64,000 nt of DNA, from positions 4,278,001-4,342,000 of the forward strand of contig NZ_CP045915.1 of NCBI RefSeq assembly GCF_009650095.1, written 5' to 3'. The position numbers and the translations under genes were made by a program. The notes under the pieces were generated by a model. It saw only the letters and a list, made by a program, of their open reading frames with translations, was not told where the DNA came from and made no database searches. Origin of the DNA: Gracilibacillus salitolerans. Lineage in GTDB: Bacteria > Bacillota > Bacilli > Bacillales > Amphibacillaceae. Below, piece by piece: positions 1 to 8,333 of this stretch. Within the stretch, counting starts at the first letter, position 1. Every line of letters starts with the position of its first letter.

Positions 1-30
1 TATATAGTACGTTTATAGGTACAGTCAATT
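1..30 (+). promoter_or_regulatory. Operator-like dyad upstream of the first XRE gene
   Basis: Positions 7-22 read GTACGTTTATAGGTAC, a dyad with GTAC ends and a central TA. The segment 1-30 is nearly identical to 39165-39194 upstream of the paralogous XRE gene. Conservation of this upstream block together with the gene suggests an autoregulatory operator. The partner half, with a divergent gene, would lie before the window start. Confidence 0.5.
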
Positions 31-53
31 TTTTTATAAAGTGGGGTAGAACT

Positions 54-278
54 TTGAAAAAAGTAGAAATAAACCTTAATGAACTGCTTCATCACTATAA
101 TTTAAGTCTAAATCAATTACACTTAATTACTGGAGTTCGAAGAGCAACCTTAAGCGAGATGGCAAATGGCAAGCGACAAAGAATACAATTAGAGCATATA
201 GAAAAAATAGCAAATGCTTTGGATATTAGTGATATCAATGAGATCATTACCATCCAAGAATCAAACGAGGAATCTTGA
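54..278 (+). CDS. Small XRE-family helix-turn-helix regulator (copy 1)
   Basis: A 74-residue protein that is almost entirely a Cro/CI-type helix-turn-helix: a recognition segment around residues 17-40 (LNQLHLITGVRRATLSEMAN) followed by the conserved KRQRIQLEHIEKIANALDI stretch. It starts at TTG 54 behind a G-rich Shine-Dalgarno at 43-46. It is a close paralogue of the gene at 39220-39444, differing at only a minority of positions, and the upstream operator-like DNA is conserved too. Probably a DNA-binding repressor acting on its own promoter and a neighbour. No effector domain is visible, so the signal it answers to is unknown. Confidence 0.85.
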   Translation: MKKVEINLNELLHHYNLSLNQLHLITGVRRATLSEMANGKRQRIQLEHIEKIANALDISDINEIITIQESNEES

Positions 279-573
279 AAGAAGTCGCTAATTAGCATGA
301 TCATCAGGTCGTAACATATCATAAAACGCAGTATTGATACGTATCTTAAATTCAAACAGGTGAATTTCACATGGCAAAAACTGCAATTGTAAGTAGAGAT
401 TTAAATGGTAGGTGCCGCCATTATCAGTCAATTAATCGTTGAACAACAGGATAATAGAGCGAACAGGCCAACTCTCTTCTTTTAGTGAATAGTATATTTA
501 TACTTGCAGGAAATGACTTTGTGTTATCAATTGAACTTTTTCAACGAAAGCAACCCATTTTAAGTGTACAATG

Positions 574-718
574 ACAATAAAGTTATTTAATTTCAAAATC
601 TCAAACACACATAACCCTGTCCTAAAATTAGGGCAGGGTTTAAAATAAAGTTGTTTAATTTTTTGATGAAAAATACTTTATTAATCTTAAAAATACAATA
701 AAGTATTTAATATCATCT
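574..718. repeat. Three AT-rich direct repeats plus an inverted repeat
   Basis: Related units occur at 574-594 (ACAATAAAGTTATTTAATTT), 643-663 (AAATAAAGTTGTTTAATTTT) and 695-714 (ACAATAAAGTATTTAATATC). The third unit also forms a perfect 12-bp inverted repeat with 671-682 (AAATACTTTATT against AATAAAGTATTT at 698-709), extended by GATGA/TCATC on the outside. The array lies directly next to the GC-rich DUF899 gene, so a link to its insertion is conceivable but unproven. Confidence 0.5.
613..640. terminator. Rho-independent terminator-like hairpin
   Basis: A 13-bp stem with one G:T-type mismatch: AACCCTGTCCTAA at 613-625 and TTAGGGCAGGGTT at 628-640. A T-rich stretch follows at 651-664 on the plus strand. 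It could end transcription from the XRE gene or serve as a barrier before the DUF899 gene. Confidence 0.6.
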
Positions 719-800
719 AGTTATTATTCCATAACAGCGACCGATAAACCATCTGGTGGGCTTTCATCACGCTATATTTTATTTTTCTGTTATCCCTAGG

Positions 801-1577
801 TCACGGCTTGTCTTGGCAGCAGTGTCGGTCGGTGGCGGTGGCACTGGTGCCGAGGTCGTCGGAGTGTCCAGCCTCAAGCCGAGACCATTGGGCGGTCGGG
901 CGGCCGCCTAGCTGAAACTGACCGCCTTTGGAACCCCAGTGCTGCGGCCAGCCCACGGGTGAATCCTCCCAGAACTCTTGCCGGCCGTAGACAGTCAGAT
1001 CCAGGAGTCCGTACGACGGTGCCATCAGTTCGTTGCCGCGCCCGGTGGTCCAGTAGGTCTCGTAGACCTTGTCACCGTCCCGGAGATAACTGACCAGGAT
1101 GCCGAAGTGCCGGTCTACGATCAACCGGTCCACGGCGTCTTCGGGCACCGAGTACCAGGGAACCGTCCAGCCCATGAAGTCGCGATACCGCGAGCTCTCC
1201 TCGTACGGCCCCTCACAGAAAGTCGCATAGCTCACGTCTCGCGAATTCAGATAGGACAGCTCGTTGATGTGGGTCGTGGAGAAAGTGCAGCCCTCGCACT
1301 GCTCCGCGGCAGGTCTACCGGTGTGCCACATCTGATAGTAAGCGACAAGCTGGTGGCGGCCCTCGAACGTCTCCAGCAGCGTGATCGGACCATCCGGGCC
1401 GATCAGCGGGATGGTTGAGTCCACCTCGACCATCGGCAGCCGCCGTCGGGCCGCTGCAATCGCGTCACCTTCTCGGGTATGTGCCTTTTCCCGGATTCGC
1501 AACTCATCCAGTTTGGTCTGCCAGGTGGTCCGATCAACCACCGTTGGCAGAGCAGAGGTTCTGTAATTATGATTCAT
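801..1577 (-). CDS. DUF899 family thioredoxin-fold protein, foreign GC-rich gene
   Basis: A 258-residue protein of the DUF899 family (thioredoxin-like fold, function not established). Recognisable signatures are the N-terminal VDRTTWQTKLDELRIREKAH region, the central CEGCTFSTTHINELSYLNSR segment and the C-terminal YGRQEFWEDSPVGWPQHWG block. The base composition is wholly unlike the neighbours: codons overwhelmingly end in G or C, as in high-GC actinobacteria or proteobacteria, while flanking DNA is AT-rich. The ribosome binding site AAAGGAGAT just upstream lies in host-like AT-rich sequence, so the GC-rich body abruptly begins a few codons into the gene. This points to recent horizontal transfer of a single gene. 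GC-rich sequence on the opposite strand creates long spurious ORFs. An assembly or contamination artefact should be excluded. Confidence 0.85.
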   Translation of the reverse strand: MNHNYRTSALPTVVDRTTWQTKLDELRIREKAHTREGDAIAAARRRLPMVEVDSTIPLIGPDGPITLLETFEGRHQLVAYYQMWHTGRPAAEQCEGCTFSTTHINELSYLNSRDVSYATFCEGPYEESSRYRDFMGWTVPWYSVPEDAVDRLIVDRHFGILVSYLRDGDKVYETYWTTGRGNELMAPSYGLLDLTVYGRQEFWEDSPVGWPQHWGSKGGQFQLGGRPTAQWSRLEAGHSDDLGTSATATDRHCCQDKP

Positions 1578-1937
1578 GCAAATATCTCCTTTCGCTATTT
1601 TTTTACCTACACACTTGATAGTTTATCAACCATAAATACAAAGGACTTCTTCTCGATTGCTGAAAATTTTCTCATTCAACATATATCTAATTCGCTGATT
1701 AATCGTATTACCTTGAATCAAATCAGAGTATTGATCTAATAATAACCAAATCTTATTGAACTAGATATTTTTTATGCTACTTATGTTTTCGTTCATGAGT
1801 GATTTTGACATACCTACAATTTATATTTTGTCCATCTCTATTTCTTTTCAATTTTCTCCAATTACAACTCATATTTCATATTAATTATGGGTAAGATATT
1901 CACATTAACTTAAATTTTATAATGGAGGGTGAATGTA
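1578..1937. other. Divergent intergenic region
   Basis: This AT-rich stretch separates the minus-strand DUF899 gene from the plus-strand DUF3231 gene and must hold both promoters. The ribosome binding sites at either end are clear (AAAGGAGAT on the minus strand near 1583-1592; GGAGGGTG at 1924-1931). No confident promoter boxes or other features were identified. Confidence 0.4.
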
Positions 1938-2951
1938 ATGGAAATTCACGAAAAAGTAATCCGATTGACCTCAGCAGAGATAACTCAACTATGGAATACT
2001 TACATGAATGATAGCGCGACTATTTGTCATTTGGAACACGAATTACATAATGCCGAAGACGAACAAATTAAACCTATGATTCAACATGCTTTAGCTATAT
2101 CAAAATCACATATCAAAAGAGTTACAGAACTATTAAATAAAGAAGGTTACCCTGTTCCACATGGTTTTAAATTAGACGAAGACGTTCATACTACCTCCCC
2201 TAGATTATTTTCTGATGCTTATTCGTTAATCGCTATTAACGAATTAGGAAAAGTCGGGTTGAACGCATATAGTATGGCATTATCTGTTGCTGTGAGAGAA
2301 GATGTTTATACTTTTTTTAGTGACTGTTTACGTGAGTCAGATAATGTTATTAAGAAATCCAACGAGCTGTTGTTATCAAAGGGATTATATATAAAGTCAC
2401 CGTATCTGCCAACCCCTGAAAACTTCGACTTTGTGGAGAAAAAAAGTTTTCTTGCAGGGTACTTTGGAGAAAAAAGACCATTAACTGGAACTGAAATTAC
2501 GAACCTTTACACCAATTTCCAAAGGAATGCACTAGGGTCAGCCACTATGATTGGGTATAGTCAGGTTGCAGAAAAAAGTGATGTAACTGAATTTCTTTTA
2601 AGAGGTAAAGAAATTGCACAAAAGCATACCGAGATATTTGGGTCCTATTTAAACGAAAATGACCTCCCTAGTCCTATGAGGTGGGATACAGAAGTAACAG
2701 ATTCAACCACATACACATTTTCTGACAGAAAGATGATGTTTTATTCTACATCCTTATCTGCATTGAGTATTGGTTATTACGGAACCAGTATGTCAATGAG
2801 TCCTAGAAGAGATATTGGAATCACGTACAGCAGACTTGTAGGAGAAATCTTAAAATATGCAAATGATGGGGCTAAAATAATGATTAAATATGGGTGGTTA
2901 GAAGAGCCACCACGGGCACTTGATCGTGATGAGCTAGCAAAAGGAAGATAA
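1938..2951 (+). CDS. DUF3231 family protein, two ferritin-like repeats
   Basis: A 337-residue protein of the DUF3231 family, found in Bacillaceae and often in several copies; its role is not established. It is made of two related helical halves of about 165 residues. Both open with a motif of the type LTxxEIxxLxxxY (residues about 11-23 and 181-193) and contain MI.HALAISKSH- and LLRGKEIAQKH-type segments, which suggests paired four-helix-bundle, ferritin-like units. The ATG at 1938 is preferred over the upstream GTG at 1929 because GGAGGGTG at 1924-1931 is correctly spaced for it. The gene stands alone on the plus strand. No signal peptide is seen. Confidence 0.8.
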   Translation: MEIHEKVIRLTSAEITQLWNTYMNDSATICHLEHELHNAEDEQIKPMIQHALAISKSHIKRVTELLNKEGYPVPHGFKLDEDVHTTSPRLFSDAYSLIAINELGKVGLNAYSMALSVAVREDVYTFFSDCLRESDNVIKKSNELLLSKGLYIKSPYLPTPENFDFVEKKSFLAGYFGEKRPLTGTEITNLYTNFQRNALGSATMIGYSQVAEKSDVTEFLLRGKEIAQKHTEIFGSYLNENDLPSPMRWDTEVTDSTTYTFSDRKMMFYSTSLSALSIGYYGTSMSMSPRRDIGITYSRLVGEILKYANDGAKIMIKYGWLEEPPRALDRDELAKGR

Positions 2952-3177
2952 GGAAAAGTGGAAATATATGAATGGTCAAACAAAACAAAAATGATAAGGT
3001 ACCTCACACGCGAAGCCTACAGCTCCTGAATATATTTGATAATTTAATTTAGATTACTATCTTTAATCTCAGTATCAAACATTTTCCTTAACAAAAATAT
3101 CTTTTGGTAAATCATATTCAAATATGCAATGCACAACCTTGTCATTTTTGATCTTTGACTAACCTACTTAACATATA

Positions 3178-3351
3178 TTATCTATCACTTTTCAATTTTT
3201 GATAAACTTTAATTTGTTCATCTAATAATTCACTATATTTTAAAGTAGAGGGTGCGGTTAAGCCATCTCGAAATCCAATATCCACTAATTCACTTCGCAT
3301 AACTTCAATTCGTTGTAATAATAATTCTACATCGATTTCACTATTGCTCAT
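3178..3351 (-). CDS. Spo0E-like aspartyl-phosphate phosphatase (copy 1)
   Basis: A 57-residue protein of the Spo0E family. Members dephosphorylate the response regulator Spo0A and so hold back sporulation. The hallmark SxxxD motif is present near the C-terminus as SELLDEQI, preceded by the helical segment LQRIEVMRSELVDIGFRDGL, giving the expected two-helix hairpin. The ATG at 3351 is chosen because AAAGGGGA lies about 8 bases upstream; the upstream in-frame ATG at 3378 has no such site. It resembles the copy at 38923-39093 over its whole length. Confidence 0.8.
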   Translation of the reverse strand: MSNSEIDVELLLQRIEVMRSELVDIGFRDGLTAPSTLKYSELLDEQIKVYQKLKSDR

Positions 3352-3641
3352 ATTTGAATCCCCTTTATCCAAAAGCAATTAACAGAGATCAATATAAATA
3401 GCTCTATTGGGAATATGGAAGATCTAAGTATAGGCGATGAATATCGAAGAAAGACATTAGAGCTTGCTATTACATAAAGAGCACATATTTCGCCATAATC
3501 TTGAGATTAGCTTTTGTTCGCCATTCAATATTCATCCCGATTATAATATACCTCACCAAGAATCTTTCCAAATTCTGCATTTTTGTGCGACTAGCATAGA
3601 GTAAGATAAGAATTTGTCCCATAATAATTCGTGTATAAAAC

Positions 3642-3875
3642 TCAACTTTGTTTCTCCTCAAGAATCTCTTTCATATAAAAATTGCCGGTGCTTTTTTCTT
3701 CCATTTCAATTAATTGAATTACATCCAGTAAGGTGAGTACTGCTTCCTCTTTTGTATAGATCGCATCACCTAATAGGTTGCTAGCAGCTTGAATTAACTT
3801 ACTCTTCATATCTGATAATATCAACTTTGTATAAAGCTCACTTACAATTTTTTCTTGAGCTAATTCATGAGCCAA
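3642..3875 (-). CDS. Small hypothetical protein
   Basis: An unrecognised 77-residue, largely helical and acidic protein. A canonical AAGGAGG lies 8 bases upstream of the TTG start at 3875, which is the main argument that it is real. There is no transmembrane segment, cysteine pair or known motif. A further minus-strand reading frame (3470-3661) overlaps its end but lacks a credible ribosome binding site and is not annotated. Confidence 0.5.
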   Translation of the reverse strand: MAHELAQEKIVSELYTKLILSDMKSKLIQAASNLLGDAIYTKEEAVLTLLDVIQLIEMEEKSTGNFYMKEILEEKQS

Positions 3876-4635
3876 TAACAGGACCTCCTTTTCGAAATAG
3901 TAAACACACCCTACTTATGAGTTATTTTTGACTTCGTTATTAAACTTGTCATAGTAATTGATAAACAAAACATTGGGATGACTTTAAAAACAAATTTCTT
4001 ATAATCTAAATTTATCATATAATCAGAAAATAAGTGGTACTTAACTACGTACCATTAGTCTATAATAACTGAAAATTCTGCTGGAGAGTTTAAAATTTGT
4101 TAGATTCGCCTTTTTACGATTCTTTAAAGAAGGGGAATCACAGAGGAATGGTCCCCAAATGTAGAAATTGAAGCTCATCAAATGATTGGGATTTTATTTC
4201 AAAATAATTGTTCTTCTATCTCAGTTGTAAAGATGTTAAGCTGCTTCAAATTGGAGTTGAGGCGTTTCATGAATGTGATCATATCCGTTTTCACTTTTGA
4301 AAAAGAGTGGCGTTAGTCTGTCGCCCTAACAACATCGAATACGTGTCTTCATATCAAACAGCGAAGACGCCAAAACCAGTTTAGCCGGAAATTATATTAA
4401 CTCTCTTCATTTTTGAAAAATCATATCAAACACTCCAATTATGTTTTTTTCTAAGACACACTTCTTCCATCTTTACTCTTCTCCTTCTTGCCTTTTTCCT
4501 TATGTATAAATAATAATTCATACATTTCCCTTGCATAATATTAACACTTGTCTAATACATCCATCTAAATATAAGTAACATAGTATAATAGATTCGGGAA
4601 ACACAATCACAGTTTCCTAAAAATCCCATATACAG
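3876..4635. other. Long intergenic stretch, no recognisable gene
   Basis: About 760 bases without a supportable gene. Short open stretches around 4090-4320 are broken by many stops and may be the remains of a decayed gene, but no family could be recognised. The region carries the promoters for the minus-strand small gene and for the AraC regulator at 4648. Confidence 0.4.
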
Positions 4636-4647
4636 GTGGTGTTTATA

Positions 4648-5490
4648 GTGGAGTTAAATACTTTTCCAGAATCAGTATATTATTACTACAAGGAGTGGCA
4701 AGAATACAACATGAACATACATAAACATCCTGCGATCGAAATTATGTATGTAATCAAAGGAAAGTGTAAGGTGGAGATAGATAATCAGATTGTAGAGCTT
4801 CGTAAGAATCAATATATATTTATTCATAGTAATGTCCCTCACCGCTTAATTGTAGAAAAAAAATACCCATGCCGGATGTTGAACGTAGAGTTTGAGTGGA
4901 GAAAGGACAGGAACCATTTCACAAATGTTCATACTTTAATGAAGCATGATGAAAGATTAATGGAAATGTTTTTAGATGATGAAAATTATTTTGTTTTAAA
5001 AGATGTAGACAATGTTTATAATCATTTACGTTCACTTGTTTTAGAACTGGACCATAAAGTGCCTGGAAATGAGTTAATTATAGATATTTTATTAATTCAA
5101 TTATTAACCTCAGTGGCAAAAAATAGAACGGATCAAAAGGAACATATAAATGAAGCAAATGAGTATTTTATTAATCAGGTACTTGCTTTTATCCATGAGA
5201 ATTATGATTATGAAATAAAAGTACAAGATTTAGCAAAAGTCGTACATCTCCATCCAAGCTACTTACACCGTATCTTTAAGCAAACTATGAAGATAACCAT
5301 TAATGAGTATATAACAAAAGTTAGAATTGACAAAGCAAAGATGCTATTGGTAAATACAGATATACCTGTAACGGAAATATCTAACTATGTAGGTATAAAT
5401 ACTAGTCAATATTTTAGTAATATATTCAAGAAGTACACCGGCTTATCCCCTTCCAAATATAGAGAGTATTTTCAAGATTTCAAAAGTTAG
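4648..5490 (+). CDS. AraC-family transcriptional regulator
   Basis: A 280-residue regulator with an N-terminal cupin-like sensing domain (residues about 15-90, including HKHPAIEIMYVIKGKCKVEI and IHSNVPHRL) and a C-terminal double helix-turn-helix (about 180-278: VQDLAKVVHLHPSYLHRIFK, then VTEISNYVGINTSQYFSNIF and FKKYTGLSPSKYR). Such proteins usually activate sugar uptake genes upon binding a sugar. The GTG at 4648 is preferred because AGGTGG at 4634-4639 is suitably spaced, whereas the GTG at 4636 lies inside that site. The downstream sugar ABC importer on the same strand is the obvious target. Confidence 0.85.
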   Translation: MELNTFPESVYYYYKEWQEYNMNIHKHPAIEIMYVIKGKCKVEIDNQIVELRKNQYIFIHSNVPHRLIVEKKYPCRMLNVEFEWRKDRNHFTNVHTLMKHDERLMEMFLDDENYFVLKDVDNVYNHLRSLVLELDHKVPGNELIIDILLIQLLTSVAKNRTDQKEHINEANEYFINQVLAFIHENYDYEIKVQDLAKVVHLHPSYLHRIFKQTMKITINEYITKVRIDKAKMLLVNTDIPVTEISNYVGINTSQYFSNIFKKYTGLSPSKYREYFQDFKS

Positions 5491-5527
5491 AATTTTATAC
5501 AACTTTTATAATTATTGGTCAGAAAAA

Positions 5528-5541
5528 TGAAAGCGCTATTA
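5528..5541 (+). promoter_or_regulatory. cre-like site (CcpA)
   Basis: TGAAAGCGCTATTA matches the Bacillus catabolite-responsive element TGWAANCGNTNWCA at all but one constrained position. It lies between the AraC gene and the ABC importer, a fitting place for glucose repression of sugar uptake. Confidence 0.5.
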
Positions 5542-5571
5542 TTTTGCGAGTGCTATATTTAGGTTAACACA

Positions 5572-6060
5572 TAATAAGGAGGGATTTACCATCAATTTCA
5601 AATTTGCCTTTCACAGGCGGACAATATTGGTTATACAAGGGGTTAGTAAAAGATATAGTATCCGTCAGGGAATTTTAGAATATAGAAATAGCCTTTTACG
5701 GATAAGTCACAAAAACTTAAAGATGGTAACAGAGCTATGCCAACATGTTATTAGTGATATGCCCTCTATTATTCAAACAGAACACATAAACGGCAAGCAT
5801 GGAGGAGTGCAAATTATATTTTAATGTGAATAATGTATATCCAGCTCAGCATTACAGAAAAGTTAGAAATTTGTAAAGACATCCAGTATTTTGCCAATTA
5901 AGATGGTCTTTTACTAAATGATGAAAGCCTGATGGCATTGCTGACACGGACATGTCCTAACCTATCGTAGTGGGAAGATCTAGAAGCATTGAGTTTAATG
6001 AGGATATGGCAAAAAACCGAGAAGAAGAAGACTGAATATGCGACAAAAGTGTTTTCTAGA
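5572..6060 (+). pseudogene. Decayed gene between AraC regulator and ABC importer
   Basis: A ribosome binding site (AATAAGGAGGG at 5574-5584) is followed by about 480 bases with coding-like segments scattered over different frames and interrupted by stops. Examples are FTGGQYWLYKGLVKDIVSV in one frame and VGRSRSIEFNEDMAKNREEE in another. This looks like a gene of the importer operon, perhaps an enzyme, that has picked up several frameshifts and stops. The family could not be identified. Confidence 0.4.
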
Positions 6061-6080
6061 AAAATTGGAGGTGCAAATTG

Positions 6081-7367
6081 ATGAAAAAATATTTATTGAT
6101 TTTATTGATTGTTTTGGTATTAGTTGGTTGTTCGTCAAATGATAATTCAAGCAACGAGTCTAATGAGTCAAGCGATAATGGTGACGGGACAACCTTAGAA
6201 ATCTGGTGGAATGTTGATCAAGGTGAAGATCGTAGTGGCTATTACGATGCGATTGAAAGATATCAAGAACTTAACCCAGACGTGAGTATTAATGTACAAG
6301 TACTACCATATGAACAACTAAAACAAAAAATAACTACATCATCTGCAAATGGCAATCCACCAGATATAGCTCAAGGATTAGCCGAATGGATGGCAGACCT
6401 TAATTCCATGGGCACGCTTCATCATTTGACTGATTTTGTTAATGAGTGGGAAGAAAAAGATAGTGTACCTCAAGCAGTATGGGATAGTGTAACAATGAAT
6501 GAGGAAATTGTTGCATTCCCTAGTTATATTGGAACAAGAGCTAGAATGTATCATGAAGATGTTATAAATGAAACTGGTGTTTCATTACCTGACACCTGGG
6601 ACGACCTTTTAACTGTTGGTAAGGAATTAAAAGAAGCTGGAATAGAGAATCCTTTCGGAATTAGTGCAACTTCAGCGCGAGCACCCCAGGAACTAGCAGT
6701 TTATATTTGGTCAAACAACCTTGAAATTGTAGAAGAGATTAGTGACGGAGGATACCGGAACACTTGGCAAGAGGACGAGAATCAATTAGAAAGAGCGGCA
6801 GAAGTTTTCCAATTCTATAAAGATATGCTTGAACAAGGTATCATCTCACAAAATCAAACTAGTTGGGGTTATCAAGAACTAGATCAAAACTTTGCACAAG
6901 GAAGAGTTGCCATTACGCAAAACGGTCCTTGGATTCAAGGATATGAAGAAGAACAACCTGAAGGCATGAAGGATGTTAGAGTCGACGGTGTACCTCCATA
7001 CAATGAAACTCCTGCTACTTTCTTGGAAGTTGCACAATGGTATGTTTTCGAAGATTCTGATCAAAAAGAAGCCGCTTTGGAATTTCTGAAATGGATGGGG
7101 TCTGAAGAAGGGCAAAGCATCTATGCGAAGGGGAATAGAACAATTCGAAACGATATGGATTCAGAAGGTGAATGGAATGTTGCCTTCACAGAAATCGCTG
7201 AACATGGAAGATCATGGCCAGCTGTACCAATGGGAGGTATCATTGATGCCATGACTGAATCTATTCAAAAAGTTTTATTAGGTGACACTACACCAGAAGA
7301 AACAGCTATATGGCTATCTGATCAAATTAACCAATCGCTTGAAGAAAATAATTTACTAAGCGAATAA
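6081..7367 (+). CDS. Sugar ABC transporter substrate-binding lipoprotein
   Basis: A 428-residue extracellular solute-binding protein of family 1 that captures a sugar or oligosaccharide outside the membrane. The N-terminus is a lipoprotein signal peptide with lipobox LVGC at about residue 17, followed by a Ser/Asn/Asp-rich linker. The mature part begins LEIWWNVDQGEDRSG, and AFPSYIGTRARMYHEDVI is the typical ligand-lobe segment. The ATG at 6081, not the adjoining TTG at 6078, is the start, with TTGGAGGTG at 6065-6073. Two permease genes follow, and no ATPase is encoded, so an ATPase shared from elsewhere is expected. The substrate is not deducible. Confidence 0.9.
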   Translation: MKKYLLILLIVLVLVGCSSNDNSSNESNESSDNGDGTTLEIWWNVDQGEDRSGYYDAIERYQELNPDVSINVQVLPYEQLKQKITTSSANGNPPDIAQGLAEWMADLNSMGTLHHLTDFVNEWEEKDSVPQAVWDSVTMNEEIVAFPSYIGTRARMYHEDVINETGVSLPDTWDDLLTVGKELKEAGIENPFGISATSARAPQELAVYIWSNNLEIVEEISDGGYRNTWQEDENQLERAAEVFQFYKDMLEQGIISQNQTSWGYQELDQNFAQGRVAITQNGPWIQGYEEEQPEGMKDVRVDGVPPYNETPATFLEVAQWYVFEDSDQKEAALEFLKWMGSEEGQSIYAKGNRTIRNDMDSEGEWNVAFTEIAEHGRSWPAVPMGGIIDAMTESIQKVLLGDTTPEETAIWLSDQINQSLEENNLLSE

Positions 7368-7374
7368 CATGACA

Positions 7375-7412
7375 GATAGAATTCAGTTAACAACACTTAA
7401 CTGAATTCTATC
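7375..7412 (+). promoter_or_regulatory. Intercistronic hairpin between binding protein and permease
   Basis: A perfect 16-bp stem, GATAGAATTCAGTTAA at 7375-7390 and its complement at 7397-7412, with a 6-base loop. There is no U-tract, so it is more likely an mRNA-stabilising or partial-termination element that raises binding-protein level over permease level than a full terminator. Confidence 0.7.
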
Positions 7413-7439
7413 ATTTCACTACTATGAAGGAGTGTTATA

Positions 7440-8333
7440 ATGATCAGTTTTTTTAAAAAACATACAATAGCTTATGTTTTTATGTTGCCAGCTGTTGTCT
7501 TTTTAATTCTTTTACTACTAGTGCCCATTATCAATGTATTTATTAAGAGTTTTTATGAATCAAATTTACTCATTGTTGGGGACGATCTCTTTGTTGGACT
7601 ACAGAACTTTATCAATGTGATGCAAGACCCTCTCTTCTGGACAAACGTTAAAAATAGTATTGTCTATACCTTTGGATCGGTTGGTGGAGAATATGTTGTA
7701 GGTTTAGGGACAGCAATATTATTAAATCAAAATATTAAAGGAAGAGCATTTTTCAGAGGAGCTATGATTATTCCTTGGGTGGTACCAATCGTCGTTGCAG
7801 GTATGACTTGGAGATGGATGTTAAACCCCGATTATGGGATTATTAATGTTTTATTAATGAATATAGGGATTCTTGATCAAAGTATTAATTGGTTAGGAAG
7901 TGAAACAACGGCCATGTTTTCTGTTATTTGGATCAATGTGTGGAGGAGCTTCCCCTTCTATACTATTTCTTTTTTAGCGGTGTTACAAACTATCAATAAA
8001 AATGAACTAGAAGCAGCAGAAATAGACGGAGCCAACATGTTTCAAAAATTCTGGAACATTACCTTCCCTAAATTAAAAGGTATCTCCATAATCTTAATAG
8101 TATTACATTTAATCTGGACATTTAATAATTTCGATTTCATTTGGATCCTTACGGAGGGTGGCCCATTAAATGCTACTGAAACTTTAGCTATTGCGACTTA
8201 TAAAGAAGCTTTCATGAAATATCATTATGGAACAGCCTCAGCTATTTCCGTGCTAATGGTTGTCATTTTAATTGGGATGATGGCACTTTATTTCTGGTTA
8301 CAAAATAAGCAAGAAGCGAAGGGTGATAATTAA
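7440..8333 (+). CDS. Sugar ABC transporter permease (MalF type)
   Basis: A 297-residue inner-membrane protein with six predicted membrane helices, the first at about residues 10-32. The EAA loop that docks onto the ATPase is present as ELEAAEIDGANMFQKFWNIT near residue 190. It begins at ATG 7440 behind AAGGAG and forms the channel with the next gene, whose start overlaps this stop codon by one base. MalF-type permeases normally come first in such pairs, as here. Confidence 0.9.
   Translation: MISFFKKHTIAYVFMLPAVVFLILLLLVPIINVFIKSFYESNLLIVGDDLFVGLQNFINVMQDPLFWTNVKNSIVYTFGSVGGEYVVGLGTAILLNQNIKGRAFFRGAMIIPWVVPIVVAGMTWRWMLNPDYGIINVLLMNIGILDQSINWLGSETTAMFSVIWINVWRSFPFYTISFLAVLQTINKNELEAAEIDGANMFQKFWNITFPKLKGISIILIVLHLIWTFNNFDFIWILTEGGPLNATETLAIATYKEAFMKYHYGTASAISVLMVVILIGMMALYFWLQNKQEAKGDN

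Larger units (their letters stand above)
279..800. other. Non-coding stretch with AT-rich repeats and a hairpin
   Basis: No convincing gene is seen; short open stretches around 370-570 carry many stops on both strands. The stretch holds a strong hairpin at 613-640 and a set of short AT-rich repeats at 574-718, listed separately. It separates the XRE gene from the foreign DUF899 gene. Confidence 0.5.

Noticed and set aside
787..801. Partial match to the I-SceI homing endonuclease site next to the DUF899 stop codon (CTGTTATCCCTA)
   Set aside because: Only 12 of 18 positions match and no endonuclease gene or other construct sequence is present, so it is probably chance.
978..1418. Long plus-strand open frames opposite the DUF899 gene
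   Set aside because: They are antisense frames produced by high GC content at third positions; no family features and no suitable ribosome sites.
3470..3661. 63-codon minus-strand frame after the small hypothetical gene
   Set aside because: TTG start without a credible ribosome site, overlapping the upstream gene, and no recognisable features.
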